A DNA stretch of 64,000 bases, taken from NCBI GenBank assembly GCA_965224535.1, contig CBDCZR010000032.1, positions 186,001 to 250,000 on the forward strand, given 5' to 3'. A program made the position numbers and the translations under genes. The DNA comes from JBCDHN01 sp965224535 (lineage in GTDB: Bacteria; Verrucomicrobiota; Verrucomicrobiia; Verrucomicrobiales; DEV007). The notes below the pieces were generated by a model. It worked only from the letters and a program-made list of their open reading frames with translations. It was not told where the DNA came from and made no database searches. This document shows positions 46,620-55,921 of this stretch, piece by piece. The number at the start of each line of letters is the position of its first letter. Within the stretch, counting starts at the first letter, position 1.

Positions 46620-48623
46620 TTGAAACGTCATTTTTCCAGCCTCGCCGGATTTTCGCTGGTTGCGGCGTTATCGCCTGGTTGCGCCCTGCTTTCCGGCGGT
46701 GGACCGAATCCGCCCTCGCAGCATCCGATGGCGGATTTCGCGGCTTCCCTGCCAAAACCGGATTTAACCGACGAGGAGCCGGCCACGGTCATCGACCTGA
46801 CGGGTGAGGAAGCGCAAAATTCGGAGTACATCGTCGCGACCGGGCCCGTTGACGCCGATGCGCCCAACCAATCCAATGGCGAGGACGAGGTCAACGGCGG
46901 CAACAACGGAAACACAGCCGAAAACGGTAACGGCGGCGGCGAACCCACGAAATTGCCGCCCAATTTCCTGGTTGCCGACACGAAGCCGGGTGAAGCGCCC
47001 CTCGCGCCCTTACCGGAGGACCACGAAGCTCCCCTGGCCCCGCAACCGCTCATCCCGACCTCTGACGTGGAGATTCCGGCCGGATTTTTGAACCTGACCC
47101 GTCCGGCGAAAGCCGAAGACTTCGACCCGGCCGACGCGCAAGCTGGAAAGGCGATTGCGGAGATTTATTGCGCCACCTGCCACCTGTTTCCGGAGCCGGA
47201 ATTGCTCGATCGCCACACCTGGCTGGGCAACGTGCTCCCCACCATGGCGCCGGGCGGCAGCCGGTTTACCCCGCGCGCGGAAAAAGGGACGTTTTCGCTG
47301 GAAAAGATGAACGATCCGCTGAAAGCGGCGCTGATGCCGGCGCCGGCCCTCAGCGACGCGGATTGGAACAAAATCGTGGCTTACTATGGCCGTTATGCGC
47401 CCGAAACCCTCGAACCGGCCACCCCGCCCCGGCAAATCGAGTTCGAGCTACCCGGTTTCCGCGTCGAATTTCCCGAAAACTTCCTCGTCCAGCGCCCCGC
47501 GACCAACGCCATCCGCATTCACGAAAAACGCGGCCACATTTTGGTGGGCGCGACCGATCCCAACGCGTTCCTGGTCTTCAACAAACACCTGGAAATCATC
47601 CAGGAAGCCCGGCTCTCCAGCCCGCCCACGTGGTTTGAGCCGCTGACGACGCAAAACGGCCAAGGCAAGCTTTCGGTGACCCTGGCCGGCCACATGGACC
47701 CGAACGACCTCCAGTCCGGCAGCCTGGTTTTCGTGGACGATCAGCCGGGAATTCCCGCCTACGATCGCCCGGTCATGCCGCTGACCAAGCTGCGCCGCCC
47801 GGTCAACACGCGTTTGGGCGATTTGAACGGCGACGGGCGCCTGGACCCGGTGATCAGCCAGTTTGGCGACACCATCGGTCAACTGGCGTGGTATGAGAGC
47901 CGGCGCGACGGCAGCTTTCGCGAACGCATCCTCATTCCGCGCCCCGGAGCGCTGCGCACCTACCTGCTGGACTACGACAAAGACGGCGATCAAGACGTGG
48001 TGACGCTCATGACTCAGGCGCGCGAGGGAGTTTACCTGCTGCGCAACGACGGCAAGGGCAATTTTGAGACCAAGGCGCTAATTCAGTCTCCGCCGGTCTA
48101 CGGCTCCAGTTCGTTCGAGCTGGCCGACGTCAACCAAGACGGCCGGTTGGACATCATCCAGACCTGTGGCGACAACGCGGACCATTCCCAGGTTTTCAAG
48201 CCCTACCACGGCCTCTACATTTGGCTCAATCAGGACGCGGACGAGTTCGAACTGGCCTATTTTTACCCCATCAACGGCGCCTTCAACGCTTACGCGCGCG
48301 ATTTTGACCTGGACGGCGACATCGACATCGTTTCGCTGGCCTATTTCCCCAATTTTGAGGATCGCCCGCACGAGGCGTTTGTCTACTTCCTCAACGAAGG
48401 CGGCGCGCCGTTGGATTTTCGCCCCATCACCGTGGCGGAGGCCTTGCGCGGACGCTGGCTGCCAATGGACGTGGGCGATTTGGATGGCGACGGCGATGTC
48501 GACATCGTTATGGGCAATTTTCTCCGCGCGCTGATGGGTCCGGGCCGAATTCCCGAAAATCTGCGGCGCGGCTGGGAACAACCCGGCCCGCATTTAATGC
48601 TGCTGCGAAATTTGGCGAAATAG
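46620..48623 (+). CDS. Cytochrome c / FG-GAP (VCBS) repeat lipoprotein
   Basis: 667 residues from TTG 46620, which gives a lipoprotein signal (MKRHFSSLAGFSLVAALSPGC). A low-complexity linker (~35-150, NGGNNGNTAENGNGGGEP) precedes a c-type heme segment: CATCH (Cys184, Cys187, His188). Residues ~270-660 form a propeller with calcium-type FG-GAP turns: DLNGDGRLDPV, DYDKDGDQDVV, DVNQDGRLDII, DLDGDIDIV and DLDGDGDVDIV. It probably transfers electrons or acts as a secreted adhesin-like oxidoreductase on the outer membrane. Similar cytochrome-propeller proteins are abundant in Planctomycetes and Verrucomicrobia. Confidence 0.82.
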   Translation: MKRHFSSLAGFSLVAALSPGCALLSGGGPNPPSQHPMADFAASLPKPDLTDEEPATVIDLTGEEAQNSEYIVATGPVDADAPNQSNGEDEVNGGNNGNTAENGNGGGEPTKLPPNFLVADTKPGEAPLAPLPEDHEAPLAPQPLIPTSDVEIPAGFLNLTRPAKAEDFDPADAQAGKAIAEIYCATCHLFPEPELLDRHTWLGNVLPTMAPGGSRFTPRAEKGTFSLEKMNDPLKAALMPAPALSDADWNKIVAYYGRYAPETLEPATPPRQIEFELPGFRVEFPENFLVQRPATNAIRIHEKRGHILVGATDPNAFLVFNKHLEIIQEARLSSPPTWFEPLTTQNGQGKLSVTLAGHMDPNDLQSGSLVFVDDQPGIPAYDRPVMPLTKLRRPVNTRLGDLNGDGRLDPVISQFGDTIGQLAWYESRRDGSFRERILIPRPGALRTYLLDYDKDGDQDVVTLMTQAREGVYLLRNDGKGNFETKALIQSPPVYGSSSFELADVNQDGRLDIIQTCGDNADHSQVFKPYHGLYIWLNQDADEFELAYFYPINGAFNAYARDFDLDGDIDIVSLAYFPNFEDRPHEAFVYFLNEGGAPLDFRPITVAEALRGRWLPMDVGDLDGDGDVDIVMGNFLRALMGPGRIPENLRRGWEQPGPHLMLLRNLAK

Positions 48624-48637
48624 GCGGAATTCCGCGG

Positions 48638-51313
48638 CTACACGTCCAAATTTCGCACGTTTAGCGCGTTATCTTCGATAAATTGCCGCCGCGGCTCCAC
48701 GATGTCGCCCATGAGGACGGTGAACATTTTGTCGGCCTCCACGGCGTTGTCCTCATTGAGTTGAACGCGCAGAAGCTTGCGATTTTTTGGGTCCATCGTC
48801 GTTTCAAACAGCTCCTTGGCGTTCATCTCGCCCAGGCCCTTGTAACGCTGAATTTCCAGGCCGCGTTTGCCGATATCGACCACTTTTCGGAAGATTTCCG
48901 GGATGCTGAAAACCGGGTGTTGCTCCATTTTCTCGCCCTCGCCTTCCACGATCTCGAACAGAGGCTCGTCCTGGCTGGAAAAATGCTTGATATCCAGACC
49001 CACGCCCTGCAAACCGGCCAACAGCTTGTGGATCGACTTGGCTTCGTGAATTTCAACCAATTGCGCGCGGCGATGAACCGCCGGGGCGCTGGAACCGTTG
49101 CCGCTCGGTTTTGGAGTTTCCGGTTTTTCGACGTCTTCAGCCGCTACCTCGTCTGATGACTCTTCAGCAGGCTCGGAAACACCGAAAAGGCTCAAATCCT
49201 CGTTTTCTTCGGAAAACGCGCGCAGGTTTTTTTCGTCCAGCAAGTAGTGCACGCTCTCCTCGTTGCCTTCGCGCACCTTGACCATGAATTCCGGCAACTG
49301 ATCGTCGCTTCCGTGGGTCAGGTAAGCCTCAAAATCGCCCCCGGCACGTCGAATCCCCTCGCTCAGGCGCGAAAGTTTGCCAAGTTCGCCAAGGATCGTT
49401 TTCAGCTCCGTGCTGTTGAACTCCTTGCCGTCTTTGAGGTTGCGCAACATCACTTCATCCGAGCCCAGATCGATCAAAATCCGGTTCAGGGAGGGATCGT
49501 CCTGGACGTATTCCTGGCGTTTTTTGCGCGACACCTTGTATAGCGGCGGCTGGGCGATATATACATAGCCACGACGCACTAATTCCGGCATTTGCCGATA
49601 AAAGAAGGTTAACAGCAACGTCCGGATGTGCGAGCCGTCCACGTCCGCGTCCGTCATGATGATGATTTTATGATAACGCGCCTTGGAAATATCAAAACTG
49701 CCGTCCGTCTCGCCATCTCCAATTCCCGTGCCGATTGCGGTAATCATCGTCTGAATTTCCTTATTTTGCAGCACCTTATCCAGCCTCGCTTTCTCTACGT
49801 TGATGAGCTTGCCGCGAATTGGCAAAATAGCCTGAATCTTGCGGTCGCGGCCTTGCTTGGCGGAGCCGCCGGCGGAATCGCCCTCAACGATGTAGATTTC
49901 CGTCTTGGACGGGTCGCGTTCCGAGCAATCGGCCAGTTTTCCGGGAAGTCCTCCGCCGCTCAAAGCGTCTTTGCGGACGGTTTCGCGCGCTTTGCGGGCT
50001 GCTTCCCGGGCGCGGGCGGCGTTAAGCACCTTGTTGACCACGGATTTTGCAATCTCCGGGTTTTCTTCAAAAAACGCCGAAAGCCCGTCGTAAACCACGC
50101 TGTTCACCACGCCTTCCACCTCATTGTTGACCAGTTTTTCCTTGGTTTGGCTGCTAAACCGGGGATGCGGGTGTTTGATGCTTAACACGCACACCATGCC
50201 TTCCCGGCAATCGTCTCCAGTTAGCGTGGGATCCTTGTCTTTCAGCAGTTTAGCTTCCTTGGCGTATTTATTAACGGCGCGCGTCAGCGACGTTTTTAAG
50301 CCGGTTAGGTGCGCGCCGCCGTCGGCGTTGTGAATGGAGTTGGCAAACGGCAAGATATGCTCGTTGTAGCTGTCGTTATATTGGATGACGCAATCAACCA
50401 ACACGTCTTCGCTCGTTTTTTTGCCCTCCAATTCCAAATCCACCGGCCTCCTCCCGCTGAGAACGATCGGGTTCGGATGAATCAGCGTTTTGTTCTCTCC
50501 AAGCTGCCTGACAAACTCCACAACGCCGTCCTTGTAGTAAAACGTCTCCGATCTGGCCGATTCCGGACGTTCGTCGGTTAGGATGATGGTGATACCGGGA
50601 TTGAGGAAGGCCAATTCGCGCAAACGCCCCGCCAAACGGTCGAATTGAAATTCGGTCGTTATCGTAAAAATGGTGGGATCCGGCATAAAAGTGACCAACG
50701 TGCCGGTTTGGCTCGCATCCTTGAGAGTGCCGATCACTTCCAGGGGCTTGGTGGTCTCTCCGCGCGCGAATTCGATCGAGTGGATCTTGCCATCGCGATA
50801 AACCTCCGCCTTGAACCAATCGCTCAACGCGTTGACGCACTTGGCGCCGACGCCGTGAAGACCGCCGGAATATTTGTAGGCGCCCTGGCCGAATTTTCCG
50901 CCGGCGTGCAAATTAGTGAGCACCAGTTCCACGGCAGGCATCCCAAACTTTGGGTGTTGTTCAACCGGAATACCGCGTCCGTCGTCCTTGATCGAGCAGC
51001 TTCCGTCCACGTGAATGATGATCTCCACGGTGTCACAAAATCCGGCCAGATGTTCGTCGATGGAGTTGTCCAGCACCTCGAACACGCAGTGGTGCAAACC
51101 GCGCTCATCAGGGTCGCCGATATACATCCCGGGGCGTTTGCGAACCGCCGCGAGTCCTTCCAGCTTGTCGATTTGGTCGACGCCGTATTTTTGCTCCGCG
51201 GAGACCTGGGTTTCCGACGCGGAATTCAGTTCGCCGGAGTTGGAGCCGCCTTCAAATTGCGGATCCTGCTCCTGGGATTCTTCCTGGGGCTGGTTTTCTT
51301 CGTTTTCAGACAT
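48638..51313 (-). CDS. gyrB: DNA gyrase subunit B
   Basis: 891 residues. GHKL ATPase motifs (NSIDEHLAGF, DDGRGIPVEQHPKFGMPAVE, GGLHGVGAKCVNALS), the transducer, Toprim (YIVEGDSAGGSAKQGRDRKIQ, TDADVDGSHIRTLLLTFF) and the C-terminal RYKGLGEMNAKELFETTMDP are all present. A ~100-residue acidic/Pro-rich insert sits between Toprim and the tail (~690-770), longer than in E. coli-like short forms. With GyrA (not in the window) it supercoils DNA. TopoIV ParE is the alternative, but the GyrB-type C-terminus favours gyrase. Confidence 0.95.
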   Translation of the reverse strand: MSENEENQPQEESQEQDPQFEGGSNSGELNSASETQVSAEQKYGVDQIDKLEGLAAVRKRPGMYIGDPDERGLHHCVFEVLDNSIDEHLAGFCDTVEIIIHVDGSCSIKDDGRGIPVEQHPKFGMPAVELVLTNLHAGGKFGQGAYKYSGGLHGVGAKCVNALSDWFKAEVYRDGKIHSIEFARGETTKPLEVIGTLKDASQTGTLVTFMPDPTIFTITTEFQFDRLAGRLRELAFLNPGITIILTDERPESARSETFYYKDGVVEFVRQLGENKTLIHPNPIVLSGRRPVDLELEGKKTSEDVLVDCVIQYNDSYNEHILPFANSIHNADGGAHLTGLKTSLTRAVNKYAKEAKLLKDKDPTLTGDDCREGMVCVLSIKHPHPRFSSQTKEKLVNNEVEGVVNSVVYDGLSAFFEENPEIAKSVVNKVLNAARAREAARKARETVRKDALSGGGLPGKLADCSERDPSKTEIYIVEGDSAGGSAKQGRDRKIQAILPIRGKLINVEKARLDKVLQNKEIQTMITAIGTGIGDGETDGSFDISKARYHKIIIMTDADVDGSHIRTLLLTFFYRQMPELVRRGYVYIAQPPLYKVSRKKRQEYVQDDPSLNRILIDLGSDEVMLRNLKDGKEFNSTELKTILGELGKLSRLSEGIRRAGGDFEAYLTHGSDDQLPEFMVKVREGNEESVHYLLDEKNLRAFSEENEDLSLFGVSEPAEESSDEVAAEDVEKPETPKPSGNGSSAPAVHRRAQLVEIHEAKSIHKLLAGLQGVGLDIKHFSSQDEPLFEIVEGEGEKMEQHPVFSIPEIFRKVVDIGKRGLEIQRYKGLGEMNAKELFETTMDPKNRKLLRVQLNEDNAVEADKMFTVLMGDIVEPRRQFIEDNALNVRNLDV

Positions 51314-51577
51314 AACTCGATCTTTGAGGGTTCAGCAGCGGACCGCTTTTGGAATGAGGTTGAAGGGATTCAAGCGGTTGGAGCGAGAAAGCTTAACATT
51401 GCACAAAAACTTTGAGATTTCACCCGGTTTTTGGGGTTTGTAAAGACTGGATTTTCAACGCGCACGCCGCCAGGGAGTCCCAACTCTTTGCGGAGCAAAT
51501 TTCCGCTGGCGAGCCACAAGGCGCTCGCCTAGTCTGACCTTCCGATCCACTAAAAACCCTCAAATCCCATCCATTCC

Positions 51578-52600
51578 ATGACACCTTGCGACACAAATCG
51601 CCGCGATTTTCTTCGCCGCACCGCCGCCACTGCCGCGGCCATCGCCTCCCCCACCTTCCTTCACGCTCAAGACGCCGAAAAAGCGCAAAAAGCCGAACCC
51701 GCCCCGGCCGCGCCGAAATCTGAGACGCTGGTCAAGACGCTCTACGAGAGCCTAACCCAGGAACAACGCGAAACGCTGACCTTTCCCTTCGACCACGGCC
51801 TGCGCAAAGCCGTGGACAACAACTGGCACATCACCAAGCCGCAAATCGGCCAATATCTCAACGCCGATCAAAACGCCATGGTGCGCGAAATTTTTCTCAA
51901 CCTCCACAGCGAGGAATACCGCGACGAGGTCATCGGCCAAGTGGCTCATGACAGCGGCAAAAAGGGCTTCGGCGCCAGTTCCATCGCCATTTTCGGCGAA
52001 CCGGGCTCCGGCAAGTCTGAATTCGTGCTCACCGGCCGCCATTGCACCCGCCGCGCCGATGGAGACTCCGTGGCCGGCAAAGCCTTTGGCGGGCCGATTT
52101 TTTACGGCCACGCAGCCAAGAGTTTCAACGAGCCGGCGGACCATGCCGGCAACGTTTACTGGTACCAGGCCAAGCGCGCCAACGAGGTCTACCAAATGCT
52201 CGACGGCAAGCAGCGCGAAAAGGCCCTGGTCGATGGAATTCGGCCGGAACGCGGCAATTCCACCGTGCGTTTGGCCGTTGACAAAGAGATTCCCGGTTTG
52301 CCGGTCGCGGAAATGACCGACGATCAGAAAAACGGCGTTCGCAAGATTTTGGCCGATTTGCTCATGCCCTTCCGCGCGGAAGACGTCGCCGAATCGATGA
52401 AGCTCATCGAAAAAGCCGGATTCGATAAATTGCACCTGCGTTTCGCGAAGAAAGGGGACATTGGCGACGACGGCGTTTGGGACAACTGGATGCTGGAGGG
52501 GCCGCACATGGTTTGGCTCTTCCGCGGGGCCCCGCACGTCCACACCTGGGTCCACATCGCCGATCCCGATGGTCCCAGCGACCGCGACCGCCGCGCTTAA
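51578..52600 (+). CDS. Tat-exported DUF3500 protein
   Basis: 340 residues with a twin-arginine signal (NRRDFLRRTAATAAA). The DUF3500-like part (~60-330) is rich in His: FPFDHGLRKAVDNNWHITKP, GKAFGGPIFYGHAAKSFNE and the C-terminal GAPHVHTWVHIADP. Conserved His residues hint at metal binding, but the activity is unknown. Export in a folded state supports a cofactor. The CE15-like esterase gene starts 17 bp after its stop, so the two form an operon. Confidence 0.82.
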   Translation: MTPCDTNRRDFLRRTAATAAAIASPTFLHAQDAEKAQKAEPAPAAPKSETLVKTLYESLTQEQRETLTFPFDHGLRKAVDNNWHITKPQIGQYLNADQNAMVREIFLNLHSEEYRDEVIGQVAHDSGKKGFGASSIAIFGEPGSGKSEFVLTGRHCTRRADGDSVAGKAFGGPIFYGHAAKSFNEPADHAGNVYWYQAKRANEVYQMLDGKQREKALVDGIRPERGNSTVRLAVDKEIPGLPVAEMTDDQKNGVRKILADLLMPFRAEDVAESMKLIEKAGFDKLHLRFAKKGDIGDDGVWDNWMLEGPHMVWLFRGAPHVHTWVHIADPDGPSDRDRRA

Positions 52601-52616
52601 GCCACATGATCACCAA

Positions 52617-53876
52617 ATGATCGCCAAATTCGCCGTTTGGGCCGCGTTGGCGCTGGGCTCGATCGCCTGCGCCGGCGCGGAAACCAACCCGTTCCCGGAA
52701 ATCGCCGATTTACCGGCCAAACCGCAGTTGCCCGACCCGCTGGAGGGAGTCGATTCGCCGGAAACCTGGAAAAACCAGCGCCGGCCGGAAATCCTGCGAT
52801 CGTTCGAGCACTACGTCTACGGCCGCTCGCCGGAGTTGCCGAAAACCGCGGATTTGCGCTTTGAAACGCGGTTCGAGAAATCGGCGTTCGGCGGGCGCGG
52901 CATCTTGCGCGAGGTGACGATCCACTTCCCGCCGCAAGGCACGCCGCCGGTCCACGTTTTGGTCGCGATTCCGAAAATTCGGCGTCCCGTGCCTGCGTTC
53001 GTCGGCCTCAACTTCGGCGCCAACCACAGTTGCACGGACGATCCCGCGGTGAAGCTGAGCGAGGTCTGGATTCCCAAGCGTTACCCTGGCGTGGTCGAAA
53101 ATCGCGCCACTGAAGCCGGCCGGGGCACGAAATCCGACCGTTGGCCGTTCGAACTCGCGATCCAGCGCGGCTACGCCATGGCCACGCTCTACCACGGCGA
53201 CCTGGACCCGGATTTCGCCGATTTCAGCAACGGCGTCCACCCTCACTTCCGCAACGCCGGCGTGGACGAGCCGCTGGCCGGCGAATGGGGCGCGATCGGC
53301 GCTTGGGCCTGGGGATTGCGCCTCGCGGCCAGCTACCTCATCGCCGATGCGGCCATCGATCCCAAGCGCGTTTGCGTCATGGGCCACTCCCGCAACGGAA
53401 AAACCGCCCTCTGGGCCGGCGCGCAGGACGAACGCTTCGCCCTCGTCGTCAGCAATCAGTCCGGTTGTGGCGGCGCCGCGCTGAGCCGGCCGCGGAGGGG
53501 CGAAAAGCTGGCCGACATCAACAAAAACTTCCCCCACTGGTTCAACGACCGGTTCCCGGATTTCAACGGCCGCGAAGATCGGCTCCCGGTCGATCAACAC
53601 ATGCTGCTGGCGCTCATCGCCCCGCGTCCGGTGCTGGTTTGCAGCGCGGTGGAGGACAAGTGGGCCGATCCGGAGGGCGAATTCGGCTCCTGCATCGGCG
53701 CCAGCCCGGTCTACGAATTGCTCGGCGCCGGAAAGTTCGCAGCCAAGCAGTTTCCCAAGCCCAACCACCTCATCAACAGCCGCATCGGCTATCACCTGCG
53801 CCCCGGCAAACACGGGGTGGGCGCGGAGGATTGGACGGTGTTCTTTGATTTCGCGGACAAGCAGTTGGGCGATTGA
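52617..53876 (+). CDS. Secreted alpha/beta-hydrolase, CE15 glucuronoyl-esterase-like
   Basis: 419 residues from the ATG at 52617 with a signal peptide (MIAKFAVWAALALGSIACAGA). The nucleophile elbow reads GHSRNGKTALW, close to the GCSRNGK signature of glucuronoyl esterases (the usual Cys is His here). A catalytic His in the FPKPNHLINSRIGYHLRPGKHG segment and an acidic residue in SAVEDKWADPEGEF complete the fold. CE15 enzymes cut ester bonds between lignin or other alcohols and glucuronoxylan. The DUF4838 (alpha-glucuronidase-like) protein encoded near 8 kb fits the same substrate class. Confidence 0.78.
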   Translation: MIAKFAVWAALALGSIACAGAETNPFPEIADLPAKPQLPDPLEGVDSPETWKNQRRPEILRSFEHYVYGRSPELPKTADLRFETRFEKSAFGGRGILREVTIHFPPQGTPPVHVLVAIPKIRRPVPAFVGLNFGANHSCTDDPAVKLSEVWIPKRYPGVVENRATEAGRGTKSDRWPFELAIQRGYAMATLYHGDLDPDFADFSNGVHPHFRNAGVDEPLAGEWGAIGAWAWGLRLAASYLIADAAIDPKRVCVMGHSRNGKTALWAGAQDERFALVVSNQSGCGGAALSRPRRGEKLADINKNFPHWFNDRFPDFNGREDRLPVDQHMLLALIAPRPVLVCSAVEDKWADPEGEFGSCIGASPVYELLGAGKFAAKQFPKPNHLINSRIGYHLRPGKHGVGAEDWTVFFDFADKQLGD

Positions 53877-53941
53877 TTTTTGCCAAACGCCAACGGCCGG
53901 TGGAGGTGGGGAGCTGCCCAGAAAAACGCAATTTTCAGCCT

Positions 53942-53971
53942 GGCAAATAGTTTTGCGCAAAACTATTTGCC
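53942..53971. promoter_or_regulatory. Perfect 30-bp palindrome, probable MarR operator
   Basis: The arms GGCAAATAGTTTTGC (53942-53956) and GCAAAACTATTTGCC (53957-53971) match perfectly with no loop; the pairing extends two or three more bases outward. It is ~90 bp before the start of the MarR-family gene. The core TAGTTTTGCGCAAAACTA has the spacing expected of a MarR dimer site, suggesting autoregulation. Confidence 0.65.
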
Positions 53972-54062
53972 GGGCGACTCCTGCCGGCTACCGTGCCTTC
54001 GAATCAACAGCCGCGAGGCGCGGCACAAATCACCCGAAAACCGCGCTGCAACGTCTCTCCCC

Positions 54063-54542
54063 ATGAAAAACAACGAACCAAGCGATCTCAGTTTTCTGCT
54101 CTTGCAGGCCTCTTCGCAACTTCGCGGCTTACTGGACCGGTTAATCGAAAAACACGGGCTCGGCGACCTGATCCAACCCGGAATGGGGCCGATTCTCTAC
54201 GCGCTCTACGAAGGCGACGATTGCTCGATTCGCCAAATCGGCCAACGCGTGGCCCTGGCCCCATCCACCCTGACAAACACGCTAAAACGCATGGAAAAAC
54301 AGGGTCTCGTCCAGATGGCTAAGGATCCCGGCGACGGCCGAGCCGTGCGCGTGCACCTAACCCCGCAAGCTCGGAAAATCGAGCCTGACATGCACAAAAT
54401 GCGCGAGGAAGTGCGCAGCGTGTTGCACGGCGACCTGAGCGACCAGCAGTTGGCCGACGGGTTCAATTTGCTGCAAAACCTCATCCACCGAATGGAGATC
54501 CAACAATGGGAACACAACCATCCAAGCAACCGGCAATCCTGA
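54063..54542 (+). CDS. MarR-family transcriptional regulator
   Basis: 159 residues from the ATG at 54063 (the frame is open further back). Winged helix-turn-helix: IRQIGQRVALAPSTLTNTLKRME (recognition part) and wing DPGDGRAVRVHLTPQA, flanked by dimerisation helices. MarR proteins bind palindromes and release DNA on binding phenolic or oxidant signals. The 3' end overlaps the start of the PQQ-propeller gene by 37 bp, so the two are co-transcribed. A perfect palindrome upstream is the likely operator. Confidence 0.9.
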   Translation: MKNNEPSDLSFLLLQASSQLRGLLDRLIEKHGLGDLIQPGMGPILYALYEGDDCSIRQIGQRVALAPSTLTNTLKRMEKQGLVQMAKDPGDGRAVRVHLTPQARKIEPDMHKMREEVRSVLHGDLSDQQLADGFNLLQNLIHRMEIQQWEHNHPSNRQS

Positions 54543-55822
54543 TTGCCCTGGCGCTAACCCAGGTGCTAAGCGCCGACGATTGGCCCCAATGGCGCGGCCC
54601 CAACCAGGACGGCGTCTCCGCGGAAAGCAGTTGGAGCCACGATTGGTCCTCGCGCGGCCCGAACCGGCTGTGGTCGGCAAAAATCGGCGAAGGCAGCGGC
54701 GCTCCGGCAATCGTCGGCGACCGGGTCTACATCATTGGCGTGGGCGGCGAAAATCGGGATATCGACACGGTTTTTTGCCTCAACGCGACGACCGGCGAGG
54801 AGGTGTGGAAGCACGAAACCGCCCGCAAACCTCGCGATCCTAACAAGCGCTACGCAACCAAGCGCACCAGCACGAATTCCGCCCCAACCGTCGACAGCGG
54901 CTACGTTTACACCAACAGCGGCGATGCCGTCCTAACCTGTTTCCACGCGGAAACCGGCAAGGTCCGATGGCAGGCCGATTCCGGCGGCGACGGGGCGCAA
55001 TACGACCACCAAGCCTCCCCGGTCATCGCCGGCAATCTGGTCGTCATTCCCGCGCGGCTGGAGGGCGCGTCGCTCATCGCCTTCGACAAAAACACGGGCA
55101 AGGAAGCTTGGCGGACGTGGCACAAAACCCGCTCCCTCGGCGGCTTTTGGTCGACTCCGGTTTTGGCTGAGGTCGATGGGAAGGCGTGCCTGGTCTACCT
55201 CAGCGGCCTGGCCGTGGTGGGCGTCGATCCACGAACGGGCGAGACGCAGTGGAAGTTCGATTTTGCCGAAGCCGGCTTCAACGACGCCTGGCGCGGAGCG
55301 GTCGCGGCATCGCCGATCGTGCGCGGCAACCTGGTGTTCTTCCCGTTTCATCCGGATCATCGTAGGGGCTTGTCAGGATGCTTGGAGATTCGCGGCGGCA
55401 AGGCTGAGCTGCGCTGGAAATCCTTGGAATTGGCGCATTGGTGGCACAGTCCGGTGCTGTTGGGCGATCTCGTTCTCGCGCTCGATCAAGGCCCCGCCGC
55501 TCCGGGCGCCAAAGCCGGCGCGCTCTTCTGCTACGACCTTGCAAGTGGCCAAAAACGGTGGTCGACGCACGATTTGGGCGAACGCAGCCGCGAACTGCTG
55601 ACCAGGGGCGCCATGATGACCGCGGCCGGCGATCGCGTGCTGGTGCTGAACGACTACGGTTACCTGAATGTTGTGAAAATCTCCGCGGAAAGCTACGAAT
55701 TGCTCGCTACCGCGAAAGTGACGCGCGGCAACGGTTGGACGGCGCCGGTTTTGGCGAACGGACGGCTGTATTGCCGCGACAAACGGCTGGGCGAGGTGAT
55801 TTGTTACGACGTGGCGCGTTGA
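54506..55822 (+). CDS. Secreted PQQ-like beta-propeller protein
   Basis: 438 residues. A signal-like start (MGTQPSKQPAILIALALTQVLSA) leads to DDWPQWRGPNQDGVS, the entry motif of this secreted PQQ-propeller family. Blades contain CLNATTGEEVWKHE, CFHAETGKVRWQADS, AFDKNTGKEAWRTWH and VDPRTGETQWKFD. A GGAG motif 8-10 nt before the ATG lies inside the marR coding region, so translation is likely coupled. Probably a periplasmic binding protein under MarR control. It is smaller than the 886-residue propeller at 10-12.8 kb. Confidence 0.82.
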   Translation: MGTQPSKQPAILIALALTQVLSADDWPQWRGPNQDGVSAESSWSHDWSSRGPNRLWSAKIGEGSGAPAIVGDRVYIIGVGGENRDIDTVFCLNATTGEEVWKHETARKPRDPNKRYATKRTSTNSAPTVDSGYVYTNSGDAVLTCFHAETGKVRWQADSGGDGAQYDHQASPVIAGNLVVIPARLEGASLIAFDKNTGKEAWRTWHKTRSLGGFWSTPVLAEVDGKACLVYLSGLAVVGVDPRTGETQWKFDFAEAGFNDAWRGAVAASPIVRGNLVFFPFHPDHRRGLSGCLEIRGGKAELRWKSLELAHWWHSPVLLGDLVLALDQGPAAPGAKAGALFCYDLASGQKRWSTHDLGERSRELLTRGAMMTAAGDRVLVLNDYGYLNVVKISAESYELLATAKVTRGNGWTAPVLANGRLYCRDKRLGEVICYDVAR

Positions 55823-55921
55823 CGCCGGCCGCGATTGCCAGATTTCGCCGGATGGTGGGCGGAAGGCGACATTGGCGCAGGCACTGTTTGACGCCGCGCC
55901 TGGCGTTCGCAACTTGCGCCC

